The translations under genes were made by a program, and so were the position numbers. Under the pieces are notes generated by a model, which saw only the letters and a list, made by a program, of their open reading frames with translations, did not search any database and was not told the origin of the DNA. Shown here in pieces: positions 33,668 through 41,186 of a stretch of DNA of 64,000 nucleotides; positions within the stretch are counted from its first letter, which is position 1, and each line of letters starts with the position of its first letter. Origin of the DNA: Aureimonas sp. AU4 (GTDB taxonomy: Bacteria; Pseudomonadota; Alphaproteobacteria; Rhizobiales; Rhizobiaceae); assembly GCF_001463765.1 (NCBI RefSeq), contig NZ_BBWK01000039.1, forward strand, positions 1-64,000, read 5' to 3'.

Positions 33668-34245
33668 ATGTCCGTTCTGACCGAGAAACGGCTTCAAACC
33701 CCAATTCGAGTTAGGGGGCATGCACCCGCAATCACGGGATGTGCGGGAGGTTTCCTCCTGGGGTGGTGAGGCGGGACCATGGATCAGTCGGTGGGATCAT
33801 TCCCCGGTGATCGATTGCGACGCCTGGAGATATATCGTCATGCGGACGCAGGACCTCTGGGTTCGAGCACCAAGAGCGCAAGGCGGCCGAGCACGATTGC
33901 GCCGATCGATCGTGAGGCGCGGCCGGCTTTTCGTTCTTTCGTGATGTGACGCGGGGAAAGGGCGAGGCATCCGCGCCGAAGCGGAATAGGGTGTTTCGCC
34001 ATCCCGGAACATCCTCGAAACCCCGCGAGCGGGAAACCCCCTTCCGAGCGCAGGGTGGCTAGACCCGCAGCGCGAAGACGATCATCCCGCGTTTCGGACC
34101 CTCGCGCGGGAAGTTGGATACGTATATGTCTGCGTGCGACGCCTGACGTGCGAGCGGATCCATCCCGCCGTATGCTCGCGCCCATCTCACCAAACCCGAT
34201 CTGGACGCGCATGCGTTCGGACCTTTCGAAAATCAGGACGATACG
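33668..34245. other. Long intergenic region without a recognised gene
   Basis: About 580 bp lie between the BLUF operon and the DUF6481 gene. Short open frames exist on both strands, but none has a ribosome site plus a protein-like composition. The last 150 bases probably contain the promoter and 5' leader of the DUF6481 gene. A long leader would fit a cold-shock-type control, but nothing in the sequence proves it. Confidence 0.35.
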
Positions 34246-34605
34246 TTGAAGATAGACAAGGACTTCACCGACCGGCGTCAGGCGGCAAAGGACGCCAAGG
34301 CTGCGCTGCTGGAGAAGATGAAGGCCAAGCAGAACGATCCCGCGCTTCTGGCTCGCCGGGCCGAACACGCCGCCGTCGTGGCGGCCCGCGAGGAGCGCGA
34401 GGCGGCCAAGCGCCGGCAGCGTGAAGAAGAGGAGGCACGCCGACAGGTCGAGCTGGAAGCCGAGCGGGCCGCCGCCGAGGAGAAGGCAGCCCAGTCCGCC
34501 GCTTCCGAGCAGGATCGACTGATCGCGAAGGCACTCGAAGATCAGGCCGCGCAGAAGGCCAAGCGCGACGCGCGCTACGCCGCACGCCAGAACCGCAAAT
34601 CCTGA
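34246..34605 (+). CDS. DUF6481-family coiled-coil protein
   Basis: The 119-aa protein starts at TTG 34246 behind AGGACGATACG. The N-terminus KIDKDFTDRRQAAKDAKAAL is the recognisable DUF6481 opening. The rest is a long charged coiled coil rich in Glu, Ala and Arg (KRRQREEEEARRQVELEAER). DUF6481 proteins are alphaproteobacterial, of unknown function and often near cold-shock genes. The TTG start and long leader suggest translational control. Confidence 0.82.
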   Translation: MKIDKDFTDRRQAAKDAKAALLEKMKAKQNDPALLARRAEHAAVVAAREEREAAKRRQREEEEARRQVELEAERAAAEEKAAQSAASEQDRLIAKALEDQAAQKAKRDARYAARQNRKS

Positions 34606-34846
34606 TCGTCTCCGCAAGGAGGGATCGAGCCGCGTCGGCTCGGTGCGGGCGGAGGACGGGAATGCCCTCGAGCCTCGAGGTGCCTTTCCCGGCCCGCCCG
34701 GCGCGCCTTTTCAGGGCGAACCACCTCGACTGGTGCTAACCTTATGAAACCGGCCCGGACCGCTTGCGAACCTTCCGGTCCGGCTTCCGGCCGAGGGCAA
34801 ACCCGATGCCCGGGAAGTGGTTCAACCCGCGCCAACCTCGTTGCTG

Positions 34847-35221
34847 ATGGACGCGCATATCAAGCGCCGGCTCGTCGACCTCCCCGCGCGGCCCATTCTT
34901 TGTCGTGAACCAAGTCACGCCCCCAACCCGGAGCGGTGCCGGCGTTGCATCGCCGCCATGCCCTCTGGGACGAGTTCGTCATGGTTCTCACGGGCGAGGT
35001 CACGCTTGCCCATGACGGCGGCGAGACGATCCTGCTGCCGGGCATGTGCGCGGGGTTCCCCAACGGGTACAGCGCATCACCCGGTCAACCATTCCGGCAA
35101 CGTCACAAACTACCTCGAGGTCCGAAACCGGCAAGCCGGCGACAGCATCAGCTACCCCCGAAACGACCTCCTCGCCGTTCGATTCGATGCCGCGTGGCTG
35201 TTCACCCTCACGCAGGCGTAG
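34847..35221 (+). pseudogene. Cupin-domain protein, frameshifted remnant
   Basis: Cupin-like sequence is spread over different frames. One frame from about 34936 gives HRRHALWDEFVMVLTGEVTL, then GGETILLPGMCAGFPNG. Another gives TAHHPVNHSGNVTNYLEVRN, then QAGDSISYPRNDLLAVRFD up to the stop at 35221. Joined, they make the order expected of a small cupin protein (His-rich strand, EVTL, AGFP, HHLVN, YLEVG). The frame change is near 35060, and another seems to lie near 34925. Such cupins bind a metal with the His/Glu set, but this copy cannot be made intact. It borders the transposon remnants. Confidence 0.6.
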
Positions 35222-35360
35222 GGCGACCGCTTTGAGATGGCATGTGTCGCCTTGCGAGCGTTCGGCTTTGGTCTATCCCGTTGAAAAACGCATTATTGAG
35301 GCGGAGAGGGTCGGCGAGTTCTCGCGCTCGGCGGTGGTGGTGAAGCGGCTTGCTTCGTCC

Positions 35361-36666
35361 TTAGGCGAGTTTGGGTGCCGGTGCCGGGATCAGCTTGGCC
35401 GACTTCCAAAGGTTCCAAGCCGCGGCGAGATGGAACTCGTCGCGGCGCGACAACGCCTGCGTAGTCGCAGCCGATCGAGCTTCAGGATTCGTTTGAGGTG
35501 CGCAAACGGCATCTCGACCTTCGTGTGCTGCCGCTTCGAGGTTCGTCCCGGATCGCTCTTCATGATGTCGCGCGCGCCCTCTAAGATCGATCGCGGTACC
35601 TTTCGGGCCGGTTGATGCGGGGTGCATTCGGCCTTCAGGTTGCAGGCGTCGCAATCGAACTTGGCTTCCCCGGTCAATCAGGGTGACCCCCTCGTTCACG
35701 AGGGTGCCCTTGGTCATCAGCATCCTGACCGCCGGACAAAAGTAGACGTCGCCCTGATGGCCATTGGTGAAAGCGTCGCGCTGGAAGGTGCCGTCCCGCC
35801 GCGCCGACTTGGCGAACACGCTGACGTGCGGCTCGTTGCCCTGATCATAAACTAGCCAGCCGAGCATGCCCGCGGAGCCTTAGCACGCGTCGGCGGCAAG
35901 ACGCGCTGGTTAGAGGTCGAAGCACTCGCGTGTGCGCTCGATCATCCGCTTGGCCACAATGACCTCGGCCTAGCGGATCGCTGTGGTCGGTTCGACATCG
36001 ACGATGATCTCGTTGTCCGGGTCGATCAGGTAGTTTGTCGCGTAGGCGAAATAGGCAAGGCCGCCATCAGCACCGGTCCAACGGGCGGCGGGATCAACAG
36101 GGGAGACGAACTTCGGCAGGACAGGCGCCGCGACGCCGAAGGCGGCGTCGTCGAGAACGGCCAGATACTCCTCAACCGTTCGGCTGGAACCGTTCGGCTG
36201 GGTTCCGATGGTGCCGACCAGTCCGCGGGCTCGACGCCCTTCTGCCGACTGGCGTCTGCCCGGATCAGACTACCGTCGACCGCAAAGCCTTCGCCACCAA
36301 CCAACCCTTCCTCCATGCAGCGCGTCAGCACCGTCGCGAACAAGCAGCGAGGGAGATGGCTGTCGCGGAACCGACCGTGCCGGTTCTTTGGAAAGGTCGA
36401 GTGATTTGGCACGTCGCCGTCGAGCCTGAGCCGACAGAACCAACGATAGGTCAAATTCAGATGCACCTCGTCGCACAGACGCCGCTCCGAGCGTATGCCG
36501 AAGCAATAGCCTGCGATCAGCATGCGCAGGAGAGACTCTGGATCGATCGAGGACCTACCTGTCGTGCTGTAGAACGGCGCCAACTCACGCCGCATGCTTG
36601 ACAAGTCAACGACAAGGTCGAGCGAAGGAAGAAGGTGGTTCGCTGACACGTGCCGCTCGATTGGTC
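35361..36666 (-). pseudogene. IS1182-like transposase, decayed and truncated
   Basis: Fragments in several minus frames match an IS1182/IS5-type transposase. N-terminal: RHVSANHLLPSLDLVVDLSS, then GRSSIDPESLLRMLIAGYCF, RSERRLCDEVHLNLTYRWFC and NRHGRFRDSHLPRCLF. C-terminal: FDCDACNLKAECTPHQPARK and VEMPFAHLKRILKLDRLRLR. Several frameshifts and in-frame stops break it (first near 36175). The extreme N-terminus is missing because the sequence runs directly into the left end of the IS3 element at 36667. It is an older resident element. Confidence 0.8.
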
Positions 36667-36686
36667 TGCCCCCTGAAAAGTGGCCC
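36667..36686 (+). repeat. Left inverted repeat of the IS3 element
   Basis: TGCCCCCTGAAAAGTGGCCC matches the reverse complement of the right end with one gap and a few mismatches. Downstream, CCCTGAA recurs at about 36688, a detail relevant to the relic at 50254. Confidence 0.75.
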
Positions 36687-36710
36687 TCCCTGAAGTAGGC
36701 TTTCGAGCCG

Positions 36711-37004
36711 ATGGAGGATGCCCAGATGGGACAGAAGAAGCACAAGCCGGAAGAGATCGTCGCCAAGCTTCGGCAGGTGGACGTGTTGCTCTCGCAGGGC
36801 CGCCCGGTGGCGGAGGCGATCCGCACGATCGGCGTGACGCCGTTCACCTACTACCGCTGGCGCAAGGAGTTCGGCGGTCTCAAGTTGGATCAGGTGAAGC
36901 GCTTGAAGGACCTCGAGAAAGAGAACGAGCGGTTGCGCAAGGCGGTCTCGGACCTGACGCTCGAGAAGTTGATTTTGAAGGAGGCCGCCTCGGGAAACTG
37001 GTGA
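36711..37004 (+). CDS. IS3-family transposase OrfA
   Basis: The 97-aa protein has a helix-turn-helix (KPEEIVAKLRQVDVLLSQGR, TIGVTPFTYYRWRKEFGGL) and a heptad-rich coiled coil (LKDLEKENERLRKAVSDLTL) ending LILKEAASGNW. This is the usual IS407-group OrfA. ATG 36711 or ATG 36726 could start it. Its stop overlaps the GTG of orfB, and the frames differ by -1, as expected for a programmed frameshift making OrfAB transposase. Confidence 0.9.
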   Translation: MEDAQMGQKKHKPEEIVAKLRQVDVLLSQGRPVAEAIRTIGVTPFTYYRWRKEFGGLKLDQVKRLKDLEKENERLRKAVSDLTLEKLILKEAASGNW

Positions 37005-37894
37005 GCCCCGCCCGGCGTCGCCAATGCATCGAGCACGTCATGAAGGAGCATGGCGTGAAGGAGCGGCTGGCGTGCCGGGTTCTGGGGCAGCACCGATCAA
37101 CACAGCGCAAGGTGCCGAAGGGTCGAGCCGACGATGCGGCGTTGACGGCCGACATCATCGAGCTGGCAACCTGCTATGGTCGATATGGATACCGCCGGAT
37201 CACGGCCCTGCTGCGCGTTGCCGGATGGCTCGTCAACGTGAAGCGGGTCGAACGCATCTGGCGGCAGGAAGGGCTGAAGGTGCCGGCCAGGCAGCCCAAG
37301 CGCAGTCGGCTCTGGCTGAACGACGGCTCGTGCGTCCGGCTTCGGCCCGAGCGTTCCAACCATGTATGGTCCTACGACTTCGTGGAAGCGAGAACCCATG
37401 ACGGCCGCAAGTTCCGCATGCTCAATGTGATCGACGAGTTCACGCGTGAGTGCCTGGCCATTCGCGTCGATCGGAAGCTAAGATCCTCGGACGTCATCGA
37501 CGTCTTGTCGGATCTGTTCATCGTGCGCGGCGTGCCGGGCCACATCCGCTCCGACAACGGTCCGGAGTTCGTGGCCAAGGCGGTGCGCGAATGGATCACG
37601 GCGGTCGGCGCCAACACGGCCTTCATCGAGCCAGGCAGCCCTTGGGAGAACGGCTATTGCGAAAGCTTCAACTTGAAGCTTCGCGACGAACTGCTCAATG
37701 GCGAGATCTTCTACAGCATTGCGGAGGCGCGCATCATGATCGAAGGCTGGCGTCAGCACTACAACACGAGGCGACCACACTCGAGCCTGGGCTACCGTCC
37801 GCCGGCACCTGCCGCCGCGCCATGGCCGGCGGCGCCACCCCAACCCGCTTCGCTGGCCACCTCAACTGTGGCCGCCAAGCCCACGATGCATTAG
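37001..37894 (+). CDS. IS3-family transposase OrfB (DDE domain)
   Basis: About 297 aa from GTG 37001 (SPARRRQCIEHVMKEHGVKE). The rve integrase core contains the DDE residues: Asp in VWSYDFVEAR, Asp in RSDNGPEFV, and Glu in NGYCESFNLKL. The C-terminus has the YNTRRPHSSLGYRPP signature. All catalytic residues and the frame are intact, so the element could be active. Expressed probably as an OrfAB fusion by -1 frameshifting. Confidence 0.92.
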   Translation: MSPARRRQCIEHVMKEHGVKERLACRVLGQHRSTQRKVPKGRADDAALTADIIELATCYGRYGYRRITALLRVAGWLVNVKRVERIWRQEGLKVPARQPKRSRLWLNDGSCVRLRPERSNHVWSYDFVEARTHDGRKFRMLNVIDEFTRECLAIRVDRKLRSSDVIDVLSDLFIVRGVPGHIRSDNGPEFVAKAVREWITAVGANTAFIEPGSPWENGYCESFNLKLRDELLNGEIFYSIAEARIMIEGWRQHYNTRRPHSSLGYRPPAPAAAPWPAAPPQPASLATSTVAAKPTMH

Positions 37895-38115
37895 TTTTGA
37901 ACCGGGCCACCTAACGGGGGCAGGCCAACGTACTCATAACCCTTGCCGCCGCCGTTCAAGAACCATGTTCGCGTTAGCTCAGGGGGTAGGCTGTCGAAGT
38001 CCTCGGCGTCCAGGGTGGCCCACGCGGTGCCTTTGGGGTCCAGAGGGACACGAACAACGGGCTGGCCGCGCTCGTCATGTTCTCGGATGATGGGTGGTCT
38101 GCCTGTCGGCGTCAT
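37891..38115 (-). pseudogene. Phage-like small hypothetical gene truncated by the IS
   Basis: ATG 38115 opens MTPTGRPPIIREHDERGQPV, then GTAWATLDAEDFDSLPPEL and TWFLNGGGKGYEYV. After about 64 residues the frame enters the IS right end and stops at 37891. The sequence resembles small hypothetical proteins of alphaproteobacterial prophages or islands, but I cannot name a family. The C-terminus is lost to the insertion. Just upstream is a terminator that faces the same way. Confidence 0.55.
37904..37922 (-). repeat. Right inverted repeat of the IS3 element
   Basis: GGGCCACCTAACGGGGGCA; its reverse complement begins TGCCCCC and ends GTGGCCC like the left end. Confidence 0.75.
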
Positions 38116-38138
38116 GGGTCTCCTCTATGGGGATAGCA

Positions 38139-38170
38139 AAAGGGCTCCTCAGGAAGTGCCTGGGAGCCCG
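38139..38170 (-). terminator. Rho-independent terminator reading leftward
   Basis: GGGCTCC-T-CAGG (38143-38154) pairs with CCTG-GGAGCCC (38160-38170) around AAGTG: an 11-bp stem with one bulged T. On the minus strand it is followed by TTTT (38142-38139). It would stop transcription coming from the island interior before the truncated small gene. Confidence 0.75.
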
Positions 38171-38278
38171 AAGTGATTGGGGTTGGTGAGATGTCGGCGA
38201 CTACAAACGCCGTTAATTCACAGGTGGACGGGATGGTGCCTCGGTATTTGCCTTAGGTCCCCCTAATAAATTAAGTTC

Positions 38279-38938
38279 ATGATTTCGCTGGGTTTTGTAA
38301 GGAAAACGGGAGAGTTTCTTGCAGACGCATTTACGCTGGACGACGTAGGTCGCCGTGCACACGCCTGTCGTCGGTCATCCGTTATGCTGCTGTTCGCCGC
38401 ATACAGCGAGCGTCCTAACGGCGCCGTGGAGGAATTTCTGCGCGGCGTCAGTGATTACCATGCCCACTCTGGTCAACACACAGATGTTTACTGCGTCGGA
38501 TATTCGATAGATAGATACATCAAACCGGATAATTACGAAGGGAGAGAATTCAGGCTTCCAGCCTATTCTGAACCCTTGAGTACTTTTTATCCTGGGATAT
38601 TCCATGAGGTCCGCTACGATCTACAGTCCCGCCTTCGTGGGTATTGGGAATATGATGGTGGGGTGCATGTTCTAGTATTTAGCACAACCGGGGATAGAGA
38701 GAACCCTGTTGATTGGGAATACTGCGCGGTAGTAACCTCTCGAAGGCATGTAGGCCGCATTTATGACGACGTTGAGCAAATGCTGCGCGACACTTTCAAC
38801 CATGCAGAGCGTTGCGCCGAGGGGTTGAGCCCCAACGAACTCGGGCCGTACCTCAAGCGAAAGGAGATGCTAGCGGGTACACGCCGAGTCGCTTCGGCAA
38901 TCGGCGGGGATATTTTGGGAGGTCTATTCGGCAAGTAA
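38279..38938 (+). CDS. Island cargo protein of unknown function, AT-richer than its surroundings
   Basis: The 219-aa protein (MISLGFVRKTGEFLADAFTL, SSVMLLFAAYSERPNGAVEE, HTDVYCVGYSIDRYIKPDN) has no family I recognise. Its middle region is aromatic-rich, and the C-terminus is a short glycine-rich tail (GGDILGGLFGK) that might touch a membrane. Base composition and codon use are clearly more AT-rich than the chromosomal genes, a sign of recent transfer. It stands alone between a leftward terminator and the serine recombinase. A defence or phage-related role is possible but unsupported. Confidence 0.75.
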   Translation: MISLGFVRKTGEFLADAFTLDDVGRRAHACRRSSVMLLFAAYSERPNGAVEEFLRGVSDYHAHSGQHTDVYCVGYSIDRYIKPDNYEGREFRLPAYSEPLSTFYPGIFHEVRYDLQSRLRGYWEYDGGVHVLVFSTTGDRENPVDWEYCAVVTSRRHVGRIYDDVEQMLRDTFNHAERCAEGLSPNELGPYLKRKEMLAGTRRVASAIGGDILGGLFGK

Positions 38939-39142
38939 TGGTATCGCTCTTAGGGCCGGCCGTTCATCCATTGTCGGATCTTGTGGTGGCCTCGTAGGCC
39001 GTACGCTTGCATCCGTGAATGAGGCAATTTAGGTTTCGACTGGTCCATGCTCAACATGGCGCGTCAGCACCGCGTCGGCATGCGTCATCCTTCGGCTAGA
39101 GGAACTAGGGCCACCGTTATGCAGACGGTGGTCTTCCTCGCC

Positions 39143-39718
39143 TCAAGCTTGGGTAGCTCCACTTGTTTCGACCTTCGCCGTAAGGATGCGGTGGACGCTC
39201 GCTTTGCCGATCTTAAGACGCGCCGCGATCTGTGCCATGCTCAGTCCCTCCGATGCCAAAGCCTTCACGTCATCAGCCTTAGCCTGAGCAGTCGGCTTGC
39301 GGCCCTGGTACTTCCCTTCACCCTTGGCCTTGGCGATCCCCTCGCGCTGCCGCTCCAGCATCATCTCCCGCTCGAACTGCGCGACCGACGCCAGGACGTT
39401 GAGCATCAGCTTGCCGGTCGGCGTCCCCGTGTCCACGCCCATGGCCTCGATCCGCAGCGCCACGCCCTTGGCGGTGAGCTTGGCGACGATCTCGCCCATA
39501 TGGACTACCGAGCGGGCCAGACGGTCCAGCTTGGTGACAACCAGCGTGTCGCCCTCGCGGACGAACGTCAGGGCGGCCTCCAATTGCGGCCGGGAGCCCA
39601 CGGAGGAGACCTGTTCGGAGAACACGCGGTCGCAGCCAAGGCGCTCCAGGTCGCGCTCCTGGGCCTCCAGGCCGGCCTCCTGGTCGAGGGTAGAGGTGCG
39701 GGCGTATCCGATCAGCAT
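39143..39718 (-). CDS. Serine recombinase of the resolvase/invertase family
   Basis: The start is set at ATG 39718, giving 191 aa. The N-terminal catalytic domain has YARTSTLDQEAGLEAQ (nucleophile Ser in the RxS motif), VVTKLDRLARS and ASVAQFEREMMLERQREGIA. The C-terminal HTH reads ALASEGLSMAQIAARLKIGK. Size and layout match Tn3-type resolvases and DNA invertases. No gix-like site pair or invertible segment is apparent nearby. It may resolve cointegrates or act on the island. Confidence 0.9.
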   Translation of the reverse strand: MLIGYARTSTLDQEAGLEAQERDLERLGCDRVFSEQVSSVGSRPQLEAALTFVREGDTLVVTKLDRLARSVVHMGEIVAKLTAKGVALRIEAMGVDTGTPTGKLMLNVLASVAQFEREMMLERQREGIAKAKGEGKYQGRKPTAQAKADDVKALASEGLSMAQIAARLKIGKASVHRILTAKVETSGATQA

Positions 39719-39890
39719 GACGGGGTGTCTCCAGACGGTGGGTCGTTCCAATAGGGTCTAAGACATTCTGCCATCGTCATTCCAAAAGTCAACAGGCATT
39801 CTAATGGTACGGCTTCGGGCCGGCGCTGGAACGGTCCACAAGAGCTTGCCCTGCGGAACGGGGGAGGACCCCCGGCGCATAGCCGTTAGC

Positions 39891-40430
39891 TTACAGTTCG
39901 GGTGATGTGTCCCGCTTGGCGAGCTGAATGAGTGGGATAGTAAGATCGGGCTTTGAATGGCCCTTTCGCCACCATACCCACTCTCCGACGCCTGTTTTCG
40001 AGGGGCGGTTTGCATTTCCTAGGTAATAACCGACGATGGTGTTGCCTGATAGATCGAGATGGCCTGTCAGCGTTCCACGATATCCGTTCTTCGCTACGGA
40101 CGACCAAAGGCCTGTCACGAGACGGTCTTCGTCCAGTCGCAGATAAACAAGCCATTCTTCCCCTTGATATGTGTAGAACCCGGCGGCGTGGCGTCCAACT
40201 ACCGACAGCCGAACTTCGCAATCATTCTCGTCTGGCCACTCGGTGCTTCCCTGAGCATACCAAGTATGGAACCAATCACCGCCAAGGCGTGAATTCCCCC
40301 AAATGTGCAATCGGCGCTTCGCCATGAAGCGGGCGATCCATTGCTGCGACAGGTCAACTATCGCAGGTTTCGCTATAGCAGCGGCCACGCCGAGCATGAA
40401 GGTGAGAGTGGGGACTACGAACTCGGGCAT
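39891..40430 (-). CDS. Membrane-anchored beta-rich protein of unknown function
   Basis: The start is taken at ATG 40430 (MPEFVVPTLTFMLGVAAAIA), giving 179 aa. One hydrophobic N-terminal segment is followed by a basic linker (FMAKRRLHIWG). Then comes a series of short alternating strands with Trp/Gly/Tyr (GGDWFHTWYAQG, GFYTYQGEEWLVYLRLDED, GTLTGHLDLSGNTIVGYYLG). This pattern suggests a small beta barrel. The layout recalls transmembrane-plus-barrel effectors such as Cap15, but no cyclase gene is nearby and the likeness is only architectural. It lies in the island between recombinase and integrase. Confidence 0.65.
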   Translation of the reverse strand: MPEFVVPTLTFMLGVAAAIAKPAIVDLSQQWIARFMAKRRLHIWGNSRLGGDWFHTWYAQGSTEWPDENDCEVRLSVVGRHAAGFYTYQGEEWLVYLRLDEDRLVTGLWSSVAKNGYRGTLTGHLDLSGNTIVGYYLGNANRPSKTGVGEWVWWRKGHSKPDLTIPLIQLAKRDTSPEL

Positions 40431-40526
40431 GGCTGGCAATCTGGCACTCTCGAAGGGAGTTTTGTGCGCGGCTTATATCGATAGGGACAGCGACACACCA
40501 TCACAGCGGGTGGCATTCAAGGCCGC

Positions 40527-40724
40527 TCAAGCAGCTTGTGCGGCAGTGCATGCCGGCCAATCAAAGATCGCTTCCTCAGGGCTCCAGTAGGCCGCCCAGG
40601 TGGATCCGCCGATCCACGGTCCCCGGACGTACAGCGCATGCCGCGTGTCGATCTCGAAGCGGTCGTTAATGGTGAGGTGGAAGGACGGGGCAACGCGATA
40701 GAGGAATCCCAGGACGGAGCGCAT
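40527..40724 (-). CDS. Possible small island protein
   Basis: A 65-codon frame from ATG 40724 gives MRSVLGFLYRVAPSFHLTIN, then RFEIDTRHALYVRGPWIGGS and WSPEEAIFDW. The composition is protein-like, but the ribosome site is poor and I know no family. Confidence 0.35.
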   Translation of the reverse strand: MRSVLGFLYRVAPSFHLTINDRFEIDTRHALYVRGPWIGGSTWAAYWSPEEAIFDWPACTAAQAA

Positions 40725-41186
40725 GCGGGGGGACCTTCGGGGTGGGGGGCGCGATCGGCACAGGTAGTCGTTCGCCCACCCTGATGGGTGCGCGGCTGGT
40801 CGTGCCCTCGGGGACCTGAGGGGGCTGGGTGGGGTGGGCTGAGGCCGCTCGGCAGGGGCCGGCGGGGACCCCGGTACGGGGGTACTCCGCGCGAGCCACT
40901 CTATCGATTGGCCTCTCAGATTTTTCCGCTAGACATTTGGGACCCTGGGCCCCGCCTGCCTTGCAGGCAAAGTTCTAGGGCAGGAAATCCTGACCGGTCC
41001 AGAGGCCCGAAGTGGAATAATCAAGTTGACGTCTCACACATTCGAGTAGTTCGGAATTGTGAGAGGTTCCTAGCACCGGAAGTCTGAGGAAATTCCAACG
41101 GTTGGTTGCTGCGCGGCGCTGTCGTGTCATGTCTGTGAGAGGTTGGCCTTCAGCGCCTTTCAACGGAATTTATGCGCACACGGCCG
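40725..41186. other. Non-coding stretch downstream of the integrase gene
   Basis: It starts with an unusually G-rich run (about 40722-40890). A short hairpin GCCTGC-CTT-GCAGGC lies at 40954-40968. No gene with a ribosome site is apparent. It could contain an attachment site for the island, but I found no direct repeat of 15 bases or more shared with the other side by eye. Confidence 0.3.

Larger units (their letters stand above)
36667..37922 (+). mobile_element. IS3-family element (IS407-like), about 1.26 kb, apparently intact
   Basis: Ends TGCCCCC...GTGGCCC occur inverted at both sides (36667-36686 and 37904-37922) and enclose orfA and orfB. The orfA helix-turn-helix/leucine-zipper layout and the orfB DDE domain fit the IS3 family, IS407 group. 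The flanking tetranucleotides are GGTC (left) and GGCC (right), three of four identical, so a target duplication is only suggestive. It disrupts the IS1182-like remnant on the left and a small phage-like gene on the right. Confidence 0.85.

Noticed and set aside
33720-33944. A 74-codon frame in the gap after the BLUF gene
   Set aside because: No ribosome site, Arg-rich composition and no resemblance to a protein family.
36663-37926. A 4-bp target duplication flanking the IS3 element
   Set aside because: The flanks are GGTC and GGCC, differing at one base, and the two flanks belong to different genes, so a true duplication is not shown.
39143-39890. An invertible segment controlled by the serine recombinase
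   Set aside because: No pair of inverted 20-30 bp sites was found around the gene; it is equally likely to be a resolvase.
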